This document shows, piece by piece, positions 7,063 to 15,062 of a stretch of DNA of 64,000 nt. Every line of letters starts with the position of its first letter. Positions within the stretch are counted from its first letter, which is position 1. The translations under genes were made by a program, and so were the position numbers. The notes under the pieces were generated by a model that was given only the letters and a program-made list of their open reading frames with translations, did no database searches and was not told where the DNA came from. The DNA comes from Nocardioides baekrokdamisoli (GTDB lineage Bacteria > Actinomycetota > Actinomycetes > Propionibacteriales > Nocardioidaceae), in assembly GCF_003945325.1 (NCBI RefSeq), contig NZ_AP019307.1, forward strand, positions 2,728,001 to 2,792,000, given 5' to 3'.

Positions 7063-9168
7063 GTGTCGATCGGTGTCACCCCTGATCATCAGGACCTGGC
7101 TGCTTCGGTCGTCGACTGGGCGCAGAGTCTGGCCGGGCTCGACGCCGTCCGCGGTGCTGAGGCGGACGTCGAAGCGACCTTTGGCGACGTGTGGAAGCAC
7201 GTGGCCGCCCACGGCCTTGCCTTGATCGCTGCGCCGGAGGGTGCGGGCGGCGGCGGAGGGTCTCTTCTGGACGCTGCGGTGGCTGTGTCCTCGGCAGCGG
7301 AGGAACTGCTCCCGGGCCCGGTCCTCTCGACCTCGGTGACCGGTGTGGTCGCCGGTGACATCGCTCCAGTGATGGCGACGCTTGCAACCGGTGGACGTGC
7401 GGCCGTCGGCCTGGTGGCGTCGCTCGAGATGGCCGAGCGGCTGACCGGGACGGTGTCGGTGGTACTCGATGCTCCTGGAGCCGACTGGTTCCTCCTTGGC
7501 GCTGGCGAGCGGTGGTTCGCGGTGCCGGCAGCAGGTGTCACCGTGCAAGCGTCGGTCGGCCTGGATCTGACCCGGCGGACCGGATCGGTCACTGTTGACG
7601 CTCCGCTGGCAGACGTCCACGAACTGTCAGCCTCTGGTGCGGACGTGCGGCGGGTGCTGGTCTCCTTTGCCGCGGCCGAGGCGGCTGGCGTCGCCCGACG
7701 CTGTCTGAAGATCGCAGTTGAGTACGCCGGGATCCGTGAGCAGTTCGGGCAGCCGATCGGGAAGTTCCAGGCGATCAAGCAGCTCTGTGCGCAGATGCTG
7801 GAGACGAGCGAGGCTGTCAATGCTGCCGCCTGGGACGTCGCTGCGGCCGCGACGAGCGGTCCGGAACAGTCGGCGTACGCCGCCGATGTCGCCGGGACAA
7901 TCGCGTTCGACGGGGCTGTCCGGGTTGCCCAGGACTGCATCCAGGTGCTCGGCGGCATCGGGTTCACCTTTGAGCACGAGGCTCACTTCTATCTGCGGCG
8001 CGCGACTGCACTGCGAGCGATCGTCGGCTCGGGCGACAGCTTCGCGCGATCGTTGGCCCAGCGTGCCGTCGGTGGGGTCCGCCGGGCCGTCGACATTGAC
8101 CTCGACGGTCAGGACGAGGCCGTACGCGCCGAGATCCGTGCGGTGGTCGGCACCGCTGCCATGGCGCCGGACTTCTGTCGTCGCCACGCGTTGGTCGACT
8201 CGGGTCTGATCGCGCCGCACTGGCCCGCTCCGTACGGGCGCAATGCCGGCCCGGTCGAGCAGATCGTCATCGACCAGGAACTGGCCGCCGCAGGGGTGAC
8301 CCTGCCCGACATCAAGATCGGTGGCTGGGCAGTGCCGACGATCCTGGCGCACGGCACTGACGCGCAGCGCGCGAAGTTCGTACGCCCGACCCTCTCCGGA
8401 GACATCGTCTGGTGCCAGCTGTTCAGCGAACCGGGAGCCGGGTCGGACCTGGCCTCGTTGCGTACGAAGGCGGTCCGGGTCGAGGGCGGCTGGTCGCTGA
8501 CCGGCCAGAAGGTCTGGACGTCGCTGGCGCAGCAGGCCGACTGGGCGATCTGCCTCGCACGGACGAACCCGGACGCACCGCAGCATGCCGGGATCACCTA
8601 CTTCCTGGTCGACATGCGATCCGCAGGACTCGATGTCCGTCCACTCCGGGAGTTGACCGGAGACGCGTTGTTCAACGAGGTGTTCCTCAACGACGTCTTC
8701 GTACCCGATGAGCTCGTCGTGGGGGAGGTCGACGGCGGATGGCGGTTGGCCCGCACAACGCTGGCCAACGAACGCGTCGCGATGGCGAGCACCAAGCTCG
8801 GGCTGAGCGTCGAGCGAGCGATCGAGCTGGTCGCATCCGGCTCTGACGCTGACCTGGCCCGGGTCGGGCGGATGGTCGCGCTGTCGACGGTCGGTTCGCT
8901 TCTGGATGTACGCACCACGCTGCGCTCACTCGCCGGACAAGGACCGGGTGCGGAGTCGAGCGTTGCGAAACTCCTCACGGTCCACGTCCGACAGACGGCC
9001 TCCGAACTGGTCGTCGACCTGCTCGGGCCGGCCGCACTGACCGACGATCCTCAGGTGGTCGCCGACGTCCACGAGATGCTGCTGACGCGGTGTCTGTCGA
9101 TCGCCGGCGGCACCACGCAGATCCTGCGGAACGTGGCCGCCGAGCGGATTCTCGGGCTCCCGCGCTGA
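7063..9168 (+). CDS. fadE34: Two-module acyl-CoA dehydrogenase, FadE34/ChsE3-like
   Basis: A 701-residue protein made of two acyl-CoA dehydrogenase modules. The N-terminal half carries FGQPIGKFQAIKQ and a GGIGFTFEHEAHFY segment near residue 300. The C-terminal half carries the flavin/substrate motif SEPGAGSDLASLRT and ends with GGTTQILRNVAAERILGLPR. Length and order match mycobacterial FadE34 (711 residues), which forms the alpha,beta double bond in a steroid-CoA with a shortened side chain. I use GTG at 7063 because GGAGG lies 5 bases before it and the KstR operator lies just upstream. Divergence from kstR is conserved with M. tuberculosis. Confidence 0.92.
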   Translation: MSIGVTPDHQDLAASVVDWAQSLAGLDAVRGAEADVEATFGDVWKHVAAHGLALIAAPEGAGGGGGSLLDAAVAVSSAAEELLPGPVLSTSVTGVVAGDIAPVMATLATGGRAAVGLVASLEMAERLTGTVSVVLDAPGADWFLLGAGERWFAVPAAGVTVQASVGLDLTRRTGSVTVDAPLADVHELSASGADVRRVLVSFAAAEAAGVARRCLKIAVEYAGIREQFGQPIGKFQAIKQLCAQMLETSEAVNAAAWDVAAAATSGPEQSAYAADVAGTIAFDGAVRVAQDCIQVLGGIGFTFEHEAHFYLRRATALRAIVGSGDSFARSLAQRAVGGVRRAVDIDLDGQDEAVRAEIRAVVGTAAMAPDFCRRHALVDSGLIAPHWPAPYGRNAGPVEQIVIDQELAAAGVTLPDIKIGGWAVPTILAHGTDAQRAKFVRPTLSGDIVWCQLFSEPGAGSDLASLRTKAVRVEGGWSLTGQKVWTSLAQQADWAICLARTNPDAPQHAGITYFLVDMRSAGLDVRPLRELTGDALFNEVFLNDVFVPDELVVGEVDGGWRLARTTLANERVAMASTKLGLSVERAIELVASGSDADLARVGRMVALSTVGSLLDVRTTLRSLAGQGPGAESSVAKLLTVHVRQTASELVVDLLGPAALTDDPQVVADVHEMLLTRCLSIAGGTTQILRNVAAERILGLPR

Positions 9169-9175
9169 TCGGCGC

Positions 9176-9215
9176 GTGTGGTTGAGCGGGGGCTATGACG
9201 CCCGCTCAACCACAC
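9176..9215. terminator. Bidirectional hairpin terminator between fadE34 and the esterase gene
   Basis: A perfect 15-bp stem (GTGTGGTTGAGCGGG with CCCGCTCAACCACAC) around a 10-base loop separates two convergent genes. It overlaps the last codons of the leftward gene. Confidence 0.8.
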
Positions 9216-10422
9216 GGCCGGCCAGCCAGGTCGCCCGGTGCCACTCGAGCCACCGGGTGACAGCTCGCAGGGCGTACTGGCTGCGCACCGAGGAGAAGAT
9301 CTCGAACGCGTGCTGGGCGCCGGGGAGTTCGGCGTAGGTCACGGTCGACGTGCTCACCTCCCGCAGGGCCTTGACGAAGGCGCGGGCCTGCGTGACCTCG
9401 ACGAGTGAGTCGTTGGCTCCGTGGAGGACGAAGAAGTCCGGTGCGTCAACGCGTACGTGCGCCAGCGGCGAGGCCTCGATGAAGTCGTCGAGATGCGTCT
9501 TCGGATCCTTCTTGAAGATCATCGGGCCGAGGAACTCGTCGCGCATCATCAGAGTGCCCTTGCTCCCGTTGAGGCCGGCCATGTCGTACACGCCGTAGAA
9601 GGGCACACAGCCGGCCACCGAGGTGTCCGCATCCTCGAAGCCCGGCTGGAACTGAGGGGCTTCGGTGAGGGCAGCGAGGGAGGAGAGGTGACCGCCGGCG
9701 CTGCCGCCGGTCAGGACGAGGTAGTCCGGGTCGCCGCCGTACGTCGCGATGTTGGCGCGTATCCAGGCGATCGCCTTCTTCACATCGACGATCTGTGCGG
9801 GCCAGACATGCTTGGGCGCCAGGCGGTAGTTGATCGACACGCACACCCAGCCGAGCTCGGCCATCATGTTCATCAACAGGAGCCCCTGCTGCTGCTTGTG
9901 GCCGATCATCCAACCGCCGCCATGGATCTGGATGAGCACCGGGGCCCGGTCCAGATCGACGTCGCGCGGACGGTAGATGTCGAGCAGTGCGCGCCGGCCA
10001 CCCTGGGTGTACGCGATGTTGCGGATCGACTCGACCTTGGCGTCGCGGAAGTTGAACGGCCGCGCGACCGCCGCGATCGGAATGCTGGCGTTCGGTGTGG
10101 GGTCGTACCCCTCGCCGAGGCCTTCGACCAGCGCATCCTCGACGATGCTCTGGACCCGGCTCCCCGACCGCACCAGGTAGCCCAGTACGCCGGCGGCACC
10201 GGCGCCGAGGGCGGCGTCGATCCAGCGCGTACGCCTCTTCGAGGACGCGACCTGGACCGCTGTGTCCGCGACCGAGGCGGCAAGGATCTGCGGCGCCAAC
10301 TCTGCCGTGAGCCAGCCCGCGAAGAATGCCTGCACCGAGGCGTACTTACCAGGAATGGGTCGAACTGCATTGGCGCCGAGCAGGATCAGGCCGAGCTGGC
10401 GGAGCCGGTACGTGGAGCTCAT
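9193..10422 (-). CDS. Alpha/beta-hydrolase esterase, LipC/HSL-like
   Basis: A 409-residue esterase of the hormone-sensitive-lipase type. It has the oxyanion motif HGGGW (about residue 167), nucleophile GGSAGG (about 237-242), an acid after HGANDS, and the catalytic His in QHAFE near the C-terminus. The first ~110 residues are an Ala-rich extension as in mycobacterial LipC/LipM. It is divergent from a wax-ester/DGAT-type acyltransferase, as in the Rv0220 (lipC)-Rv0221 pair. A KstR operator lies between them, so esterase and acyltransferase are likely to respond to steroid. The substrate (steryl ester, wax ester or triacylglycerol) is not known. Confidence 0.8.
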   Translation of the reverse strand: MSSTYRLRQLGLILLGANAVRPIPGKYASVQAFFAGWLTAELAPQILAASVADTAVQVASSKRRTRWIDAALGAGAAGVLGYLVRSGSRVQSIVEDALVEGLGEGYDPTPNASIPIAAVARPFNFRDAKVESIRNIAYTQGGRRALLDIYRPRDVDLDRAPVLIQIHGGGWMIGHKQQQGLLLMNMMAELGWVCVSINYRLAPKHVWPAQIVDVKKAIAWIRANIATYGGDPDYLVLTGGSAGGHLSSLAALTEAPQFQPGFEDADTSVAGCVPFYGVYDMAGLNGSKGTLMMRDEFLGPMIFKKDPKTHLDDFIEASPLAHVRVDAPDFFVLHGANDSLVEVTQARAFVKALREVSTSTVTYAELPGAQHAFEIFSSVRSQYALRAVTRWLEWHRATWLAGRVVERAS

Positions 10423-10454
10423 GGGAGGAGCGTACGACCCCTGAAGCGAACAAG

Positions 10455-10468
10455 TGGAACGCGTTCTA
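10455..10468. promoter_or_regulatory. KstR operator between lipC-like and WS/DGAT genes
   Basis: TGGAACGCGTTCTA fits the KstR consensus fully. It is 33 bases upstream of the esterase and 22 bases upstream of the acyltransferase. A TATGAT -10 box at 10478-10483 lies seven bases before the GTG of the acyltransferase, which suggests a leaderless transcript. Confidence 0.82.
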
Positions 10469-10489
10469 ATTTCACTCTATGATTCGATC

Positions 10490-11884
10490 GTGGATCGCCT
10501 CAGTGGACTCGACGCCAGCTTCCTCTACCTCGAGGACAACGCGCAGTTGATGCATGTCTGCGGCCTCATCGTGATCGACCCGACGACGATCCCCGGTGGA
10601 TATTCGTTCGAGGCGTTCAAGACCGAGTTGGGTCGGCGCGTACGCCCGATCCCGATGTTCCACCGCAAGCTGAAGTTCGTGCCCGGTCGTCTGGACCACC
10701 CGGTGTGGGTCGAGGATGTCGACTTCGACATCGAGCGACAGGTCCACCGCGTCGCGCTTCCAGCTCCCGGTGGTCGTGACGAGCTGTCCGAGCTGGCGGG
10801 CCACATCGCCGGCCTGCCGCTGGACCGCACCCGGCCGCTGTGGGAGATGTGGGTCATCGAGGGCCTGGAGAGCGGCCACATGGCCGTGATGTCCAAGATG
10901 CACCACGCCTCGGTCGACGGCGTGTCCGGCGCCAACATGATCTCCTACCTCTGCAGCCTCGAGCCCGACGCTCCGCCGCTGGACCCCGGGGCGACCGCGG
11001 GCGCTTCGATGAGGGTGCCCGGTGACGGTGAGCTGATCGCCCGCGCGGTCGGCAACACGCTTGCCAAGCCGGTCAACTTCGTGAAGATGCTCGCGCCGAC
11101 GGCCGCCATCCTGGTGACGAGCGCCCGCCGAGCCAGCGAGGGCAAGGCGATGGCTGCGCCGCTGACGGCACCGCGTACGTCCTTCAACGGAAACATCACC
11201 GGCCACCGTTCGATCGCGTACACCAAGATGTCCCTGGCCAAGATCAAGGAGATCCGCCACGCCGTCGAAGGTGCGACCGTCAACGACGTCGTCCTGGCGG
11301 TGAGCGGCGGCGCTCTGCGGCGCTACCTCGAGGAGCGCGGCGAACTCCCGACCACCTCGTTGCTGGCGACCGTGCCGGTGTCGGTCCGCTCCGAGTCCGA
11401 GGGAGGCGGCAGCAACAAGGTCTCCTCGCTGTTCACCCGTCTGCGCACCGACCTGGAGGACCCGGCTGAGCGGATCCAGGAGATCGCCAAGAGCAACGTG
11501 AACGCCAAGGAGCACCACGCGGCCATCCCGGCGGACACCCTGCAGGACTGGGCTCAGTTCGCTGCCCCGCGCGTGTTCGGCCTGGCGACCCGGGCGGTGT
11601 CCAGTTTCCGGCTCGCCGATCGCGGCCCGGTGATCCACAACCTGGTGATCTCCAACGTCCCGGGCCCGCCGGTCCCGCTGTACTTCATGGGCGGTCGGAT
11701 CGAGGCGCTCTATCCGCTCGGACCGATCTTCCACGGCGCCGGTCTCAACATCACCGTGATGAGCAACAACGGGATCATGGACGTCGGAATCATCGCCTGC
11801 CAGGAGCTCATGCCCCGGGCCTGGGACCTCGCCGACAGCTTCCCCGAGGAGCTCGAGGCGATGCACAAGGCGATCGTCGGCTGA
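10490..11884 (+). CDS. Wax ester synthase/diacylglycerol acyltransferase (WS/DGAT)
   Basis: A 464-residue WS/DGAT enzyme. The opening RLSGLDASFLYLED and the active-site HHASVDG (about residues 138-144) are diagnostic; the C-terminal half has the conserved PGPPVPLYFMG segment. The reaction is acyl transfer from acyl-CoA to a diacylglycerol or a fatty or steroid alcohol, at the membrane or lipid-droplet surface. I start at GTG 10490 because a GTG at 10454 would run through the KstR operator and the family normally begins at this point. No Shine-Dalgarno is seen, consistent with leaderless expression. KstR control links storage-lipid synthesis to sterol growth. Confidence 0.87.
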   Translation: MDRLSGLDASFLYLEDNAQLMHVCGLIVIDPTTIPGGYSFEAFKTELGRRVRPIPMFHRKLKFVPGRLDHPVWVEDVDFDIERQVHRVALPAPGGRDELSELAGHIAGLPLDRTRPLWEMWVIEGLESGHMAVMSKMHHASVDGVSGANMISYLCSLEPDAPPLDPGATAGASMRVPGDGELIARAVGNTLAKPVNFVKMLAPTAAILVTSARRASEGKAMAAPLTAPRTSFNGNITGHRSIAYTKMSLAKIKEIRHAVEGATVNDVVLAVSGGALRRYLEERGELPTTSLLATVPVSVRSESEGGGSNKVSSLFTRLRTDLEDPAERIQEIAKSNVNAKEHHAAIPADTLQDWAQFAAPRVFGLATRAVSSFRLADRGPVIHNLVISNVPGPPVPLYFMGGRIEALYPLGPIFHGAGLNITVMSNNGIMDVGIIACQELMPRAWDLADSFPEELEAMHKAIVG

Positions 11885-11885
11885 A

Positions 11886-12797
11886 TCAGCCTCGCGCTGC
11901 CGGCTGCCGATCGCGTACGCGTGCCGCCGTCGTGTTGACCGCCTGCAGGAACTGCGGGATGAAGGCCTCCGCCTGAAGGACGCATCCTGCGTGACCACAC
12001 GGTGCTTCGTGGACGGTCGAGTTCGGGATGAGAGCAGCGACCTTGCGCTGGCCGGACGCGGGAAGCACGTGGTCCTCGCTGGTCACGACGACTGCCGTCG
12101 GGACGTCGACGTACGGGAGCCAGCGCGTGGAGTGGAAGCGCCCGAGCGAGGCGACTGCCTGTCCGACCGCCCACGGGCTCGTACTCTTGAATTCTGCGAG
12201 CGCCCACTGGCCGACGTCGGTCTGCTCGATCTGCAGTGCTCCGGCCGCCGCGCTGGCCGCGCTGCGCAGCATCTTCGAGCGGGCCACGCTGTGCAGGATG
12301 CCCATCGCCAGTTCGGTGTACGCGTGGAAGAGCACCGTCGGGAGGTTGTTGCGGAAGTGATCGGTCGTCGCGCACAGCACCAGCCCGCCGACGGCGTCCG
12401 GGTGCTGACGCCAGAGCCGCTGGGCGACGATCGACCCCATCGAGAAGCCGGCCACGATCGGGTCGACGAGTTCGAGAGCGTCGATGACGGCGGCAGCGTC
12501 GTCAGCACAGTCGGAGATGAGGAAGCGCTCCGACGTGATCCCACGACCGTGCCAACGCTGGTCGAAGATGACGACGCGATAGCGCTTGTTGAGTTCCTCG
12601 ATCACCGGGAACCAGGTGAGGAGTCCGGTGCACCCGACGGCGTGCAGCAGTACTACCGTTCGGGCGTCAGGCGTGGGGCCGGGGAGGTCGGTGAGCCAGA
12701 CCCGACCACGGCGTGGGAGATCGAGCCAACGGCCCTCCGGCGGATCGAACTCCGGCAACTTCAACAGTTGGGCCAGTGCTGTCACAGGCGACCTCAC
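11886..12797 (-). CDS. Alpha/beta-hydrolase fold protein of unknown substrate
   Basis: A 303-residue alpha/beta hydrolase. Visible features are the oxyanion region HAVGCTG, DQRWHGRG, nucleophile elbow GFSMGS (about residue 117) and a C-terminal His in PCGHAGC. The start is GTG with AAGGAGG eight bases upstream. It is divergent from the side-chain operon across a KstR operator, so it is probably part of the regulon. It ends one base beyond the convergent acyltransferase stop. Steroid-ester or CoA-thioester hydrolysis are possibilities, but nothing in the sequence selects one. Confidence 0.8.
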   Translation of the reverse strand: MRSPVTALAQLLKLPEFDPPEGRWLDLPRRGRVWLTDLPGPTPDARTVVLLHAVGCTGLLTWFPVIEELNKRYRVVIFDQRWHGRGITSERFLISDCADDAAAVIDALELVDPIVAGFSMGSIVAQRLWRQHPDAVGGLVLCATTDHFRNNLPTVLFHAYTELAMGILHSVARSKMLRSAASAAAGALQIEQTDVGQWALAEFKSTSPWAVGQAVASLGRFHSTRWLPYVDVPTAVVVTSEDHVLPASGQRKVAALIPNSTVHEAPCGHAGCVLQAEAFIPQFLQAVNTTAARVRDRQPAARG

Positions 12798-12854
12798 GTG
12801 ACGTGCCTCCTTGGTTGCAGGGTCGTGGTCATGGCTCGCTCCCGTGCCCTAGAC

Positions 12855-12868
12855 TAGAACACGTTCCA
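12855..12868. promoter_or_regulatory. KstR operator between hydrolase and side-chain operon
   Basis: TAGAACACGTTCCA fits the KstR consensus fully. It lies 57 bases upstream of the leftward hydrolase and 76 bases upstream of the fused dehydrogenase. A 14-bp tandem duplication (TCCGGCACATAGGT, 12898-12925) lies between the operator and the dehydrogenase start. Confidence 0.85.
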
Positions 12869-12944
12869 GTTTTGTTTGTGACGTGGTGTTCGTGACGTCC
12901 GGCACATAGGTTCCGGCACATAGTTCTGATGCAGTGAGGTGGCC

Positions 12945-15062
12945 ATGTTCGATCGCAGTGAGACGGCCGATGCCGTACGCGGGGTGGTCAAGGATGTCCT
13001 CGCCCGCGAGGTCGAGTGGTCGGCCTTCGCCGACGCCGGGTTGCTCGAGTTCGGCGAGGACCTCGGGGTCACCGAGGTCGCAGCCGCGTTGTACGAACTC
13101 GGAGCAGCGGCTGCGGTCGATGTTCCGTACCTGGAGACAGCGAGCTGTGCCCTGCTGCTGAGCGAGATCGGCGGTCAGCACGAGTTGCTCGCTTCCGTCG
13201 CCGCGGGGACGGCGCGGTTGGCGCCGGGCCTACGCACTCGCGCCGGGTCGAGCACGCCGGCGTACGAGTCCGGCAAGGTCCGCGGGCAGATCCTCGGAGT
13301 GGCCGGGGCCGACTGGTTGCTGGTGCCCGCCACGTCCGCGGACGGCGAGGTTCTGCTGCTCGTGGAGGACGCGGCGGTGACGAGGGTCGAGAGCGCGACC
13401 TCGCGCGGGGCTCTCGAGGCCACGGTCGTCCTGGACGGTGCCGCCGACGTCATCGGTGACGCCGAGGCAGTGCGCCGACTGCGGGAGCTGGTGGCTGCCG
13501 GGCAGGTCAGCATCGCTGCCGGGCTCGTCGACGGGGCACGGGATCTGACCGCGAGCTACATCTCGGAGAGGGTCCAGTTCGGCCGCAAGCTCGCTGAGTT
13601 CCAGGCCGTCTCGCAGCAGATCGCTGATGTCTTCATCGCCTCCCGGACCCTGGGGCTCGCCGCCGAGAACCTGGTGTGGCGCCTCACCGATCGCTTGCCT
13701 GCTGCCGATGACCTCGCAGTCGCCGCGTACTGGGCGGCCTCGCAGGCACGTGCCGCGATCCAGACCTGTCACCACCTGCACGGCGGCATGGGTCTTGACA
13801 TCACCTACCCGCTGCCGCGCTACTCCGCGTGGGCCTCTGACGTGGCGGCCGCGCTCGGCGGAGCCGAGGGTGCGCTGGAGGGCGTACGCGTTGCCGACGC
13901 CGCTGTCGCCAATCTTGAACTGACCGTTGAGCAGCGAGACCTCAAGGCCGAGTTGCGTACGTACTTCGCTCAAGTGGTCTCCCCGGAGCAGCACCGGGAC
14001 ATGATGGTGAACCGTCACGGACCGAGCTACCGGACCGTCGTGCGCCAGCTCGGCGAGGATGGCTGGATGGGGGTCGGCTGGCCCACGAAGTTCGGCGGCA
14101 AGGGCCTCGGTGACATCGAGCAGACGATCTTCGCCAACGAGGCGATCCGGGCAGAGGTGCCGCTGCCGTCGGTGACCCTGCAGACCGTCGGCCCGACGCT
14201 GCAGACCTTCGGTACCGAGGAGCAGAAGGCACGCTTCCTGCCGTCGATCCTCGCGGGCGAGGTGCATTTCGCGATCGGCTACTCCGAGCCGGACGCCGGG
14301 ACCGATCTCGCCTCGCTGCGTACGTCGGCACGGCGCGACGGCGACCACTACGTCGTCAACGGTCAGAAGATGTTCACCACCGGCGGCCACGCCGCCGACT
14401 ACATCTGGCTGGCGGTGCGTACAGACCCCGACGCGCCCAAGCACAAGGGGATCTCGATCCTGATCGTCGACACGACGGACCCCGGGTTCTCGTGGACGCC
14501 GATCATCACTGCGGACGGTGCTCATCACGTCAACGCGACGTACTACAACGACGTACGCGTGCCGGTCGAGAACCTGGTCGGCGTCGAGAACGAGGGCTGG
14601 CGACTGATCACCGCGCAGCTCAACCACGAGCGGGTCATGCTCGGCCCGGCGGGCCGGCTCGAGGGTCTGCGTGACCGCGTGGTCGCGTGGGCCGAGGCGG
14701 CCGGCGTCGCAGACGAGACGGACGTACGCCGGGCGGTCGGCGAGGTGACCGCGGCCTTCCGGGTCAACGAACTCCTCAACTGGGAGGTCGCCCGGCAGGC
14801 GGCGAACGGCGGCCTGTCGGTCGCCGATGCCTCGGCATCGAAGGTGTTCGCCAGCGAGCAGGTACAGGTCCTGGGGCCGCAGTTGCTCGATGTCGTACGC
14901 CGCTACGGAGACCCGGCCGACGAGGCCACGGGCGAGTTGATCGAACTGCTCGACGCCCTCGGGAAGCGCAACCTCGTGCTGACCTTCGGTGGAGGGGTGA
15001 ACGAGGTGCAGCGTGAGCTGATCGCCCAGTTCGGCCTGAAGCTGCCGCGGGTGCCGCGATGA
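12945..15062 (+). CDS. Fused acyl-CoA dehydrogenase, FadE28-FadE29 (ChsE2-ChsE1) type
   Basis: A 705-residue protein with two acyl-CoA dehydrogenase modules. The N-terminal half (about 1-330) has VQFGRKLAEFQAVSQQIAD and CHHLHGGMGLDITYPL, as in FadE28. The C-terminal half (about 335-705) has YSEPDAGTDLASLRT and the FadE29-like ending GGGVNEVQRELIAQFGLKLP. In mycobacteria these are two genes forming an alpha2beta2 enzyme that desaturates the last three-carbon side chain (3-oxo-4-pregnene-20-carboxyl-CoA). The following hydratase and aldolase genes catalyse the next two steps. Start ATG 12945 has GAGG upstream; GTG 12939 is an alternative. It overlaps the next gene by ATGA. Confidence 0.87.
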   Translation: MFDRSETADAVRGVVKDVLAREVEWSAFADAGLLEFGEDLGVTEVAAALYELGAAAAVDVPYLETASCALLLSEIGGQHELLASVAAGTARLAPGLRTRAGSSTPAYESGKVRGQILGVAGADWLLVPATSADGEVLLLVEDAAVTRVESATSRGALEATVVLDGAADVIGDAEAVRRLRELVAAGQVSIAAGLVDGARDLTASYISERVQFGRKLAEFQAVSQQIADVFIASRTLGLAAENLVWRLTDRLPAADDLAVAAYWAASQARAAIQTCHHLHGGMGLDITYPLPRYSAWASDVAAALGGAEGALEGVRVADAAVANLELTVEQRDLKAELRTYFAQVVSPEQHRDMMVNRHGPSYRTVVRQLGEDGWMGVGWPTKFGGKGLGDIEQTIFANEAIRAEVPLPSVTLQTVGPTLQTFGTEEQKARFLPSILAGEVHFAIGYSEPDAGTDLASLRTSARRDGDHYVVNGQKMFTTGGHAADYIWLAVRTDPDAPKHKGISILIVDTTDPGFSWTPIITADGAHHVNATYYNDVRVPVENLVGVENEGWRLITAQLNHERVMLGPAGRLEGLRDRVVAWAEAAGVADETDVRRAVGEVTAAFRVNELLNWEVARQAANGGLSVADASASKVFASEQVQVLGPQLLDVVRRYGDPADEATGELIELLDALGKRNLVLTFGGGVNEVQRELIAQFGLKLPRVPR

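Noticed and set aside
12939..12944. GTG start two codons before the ATG of the fused dehydrogenase
   Set aside because: GAGG is spaced correctly for ATG 12945 and overlaps the GTG. The difference is only two residues.
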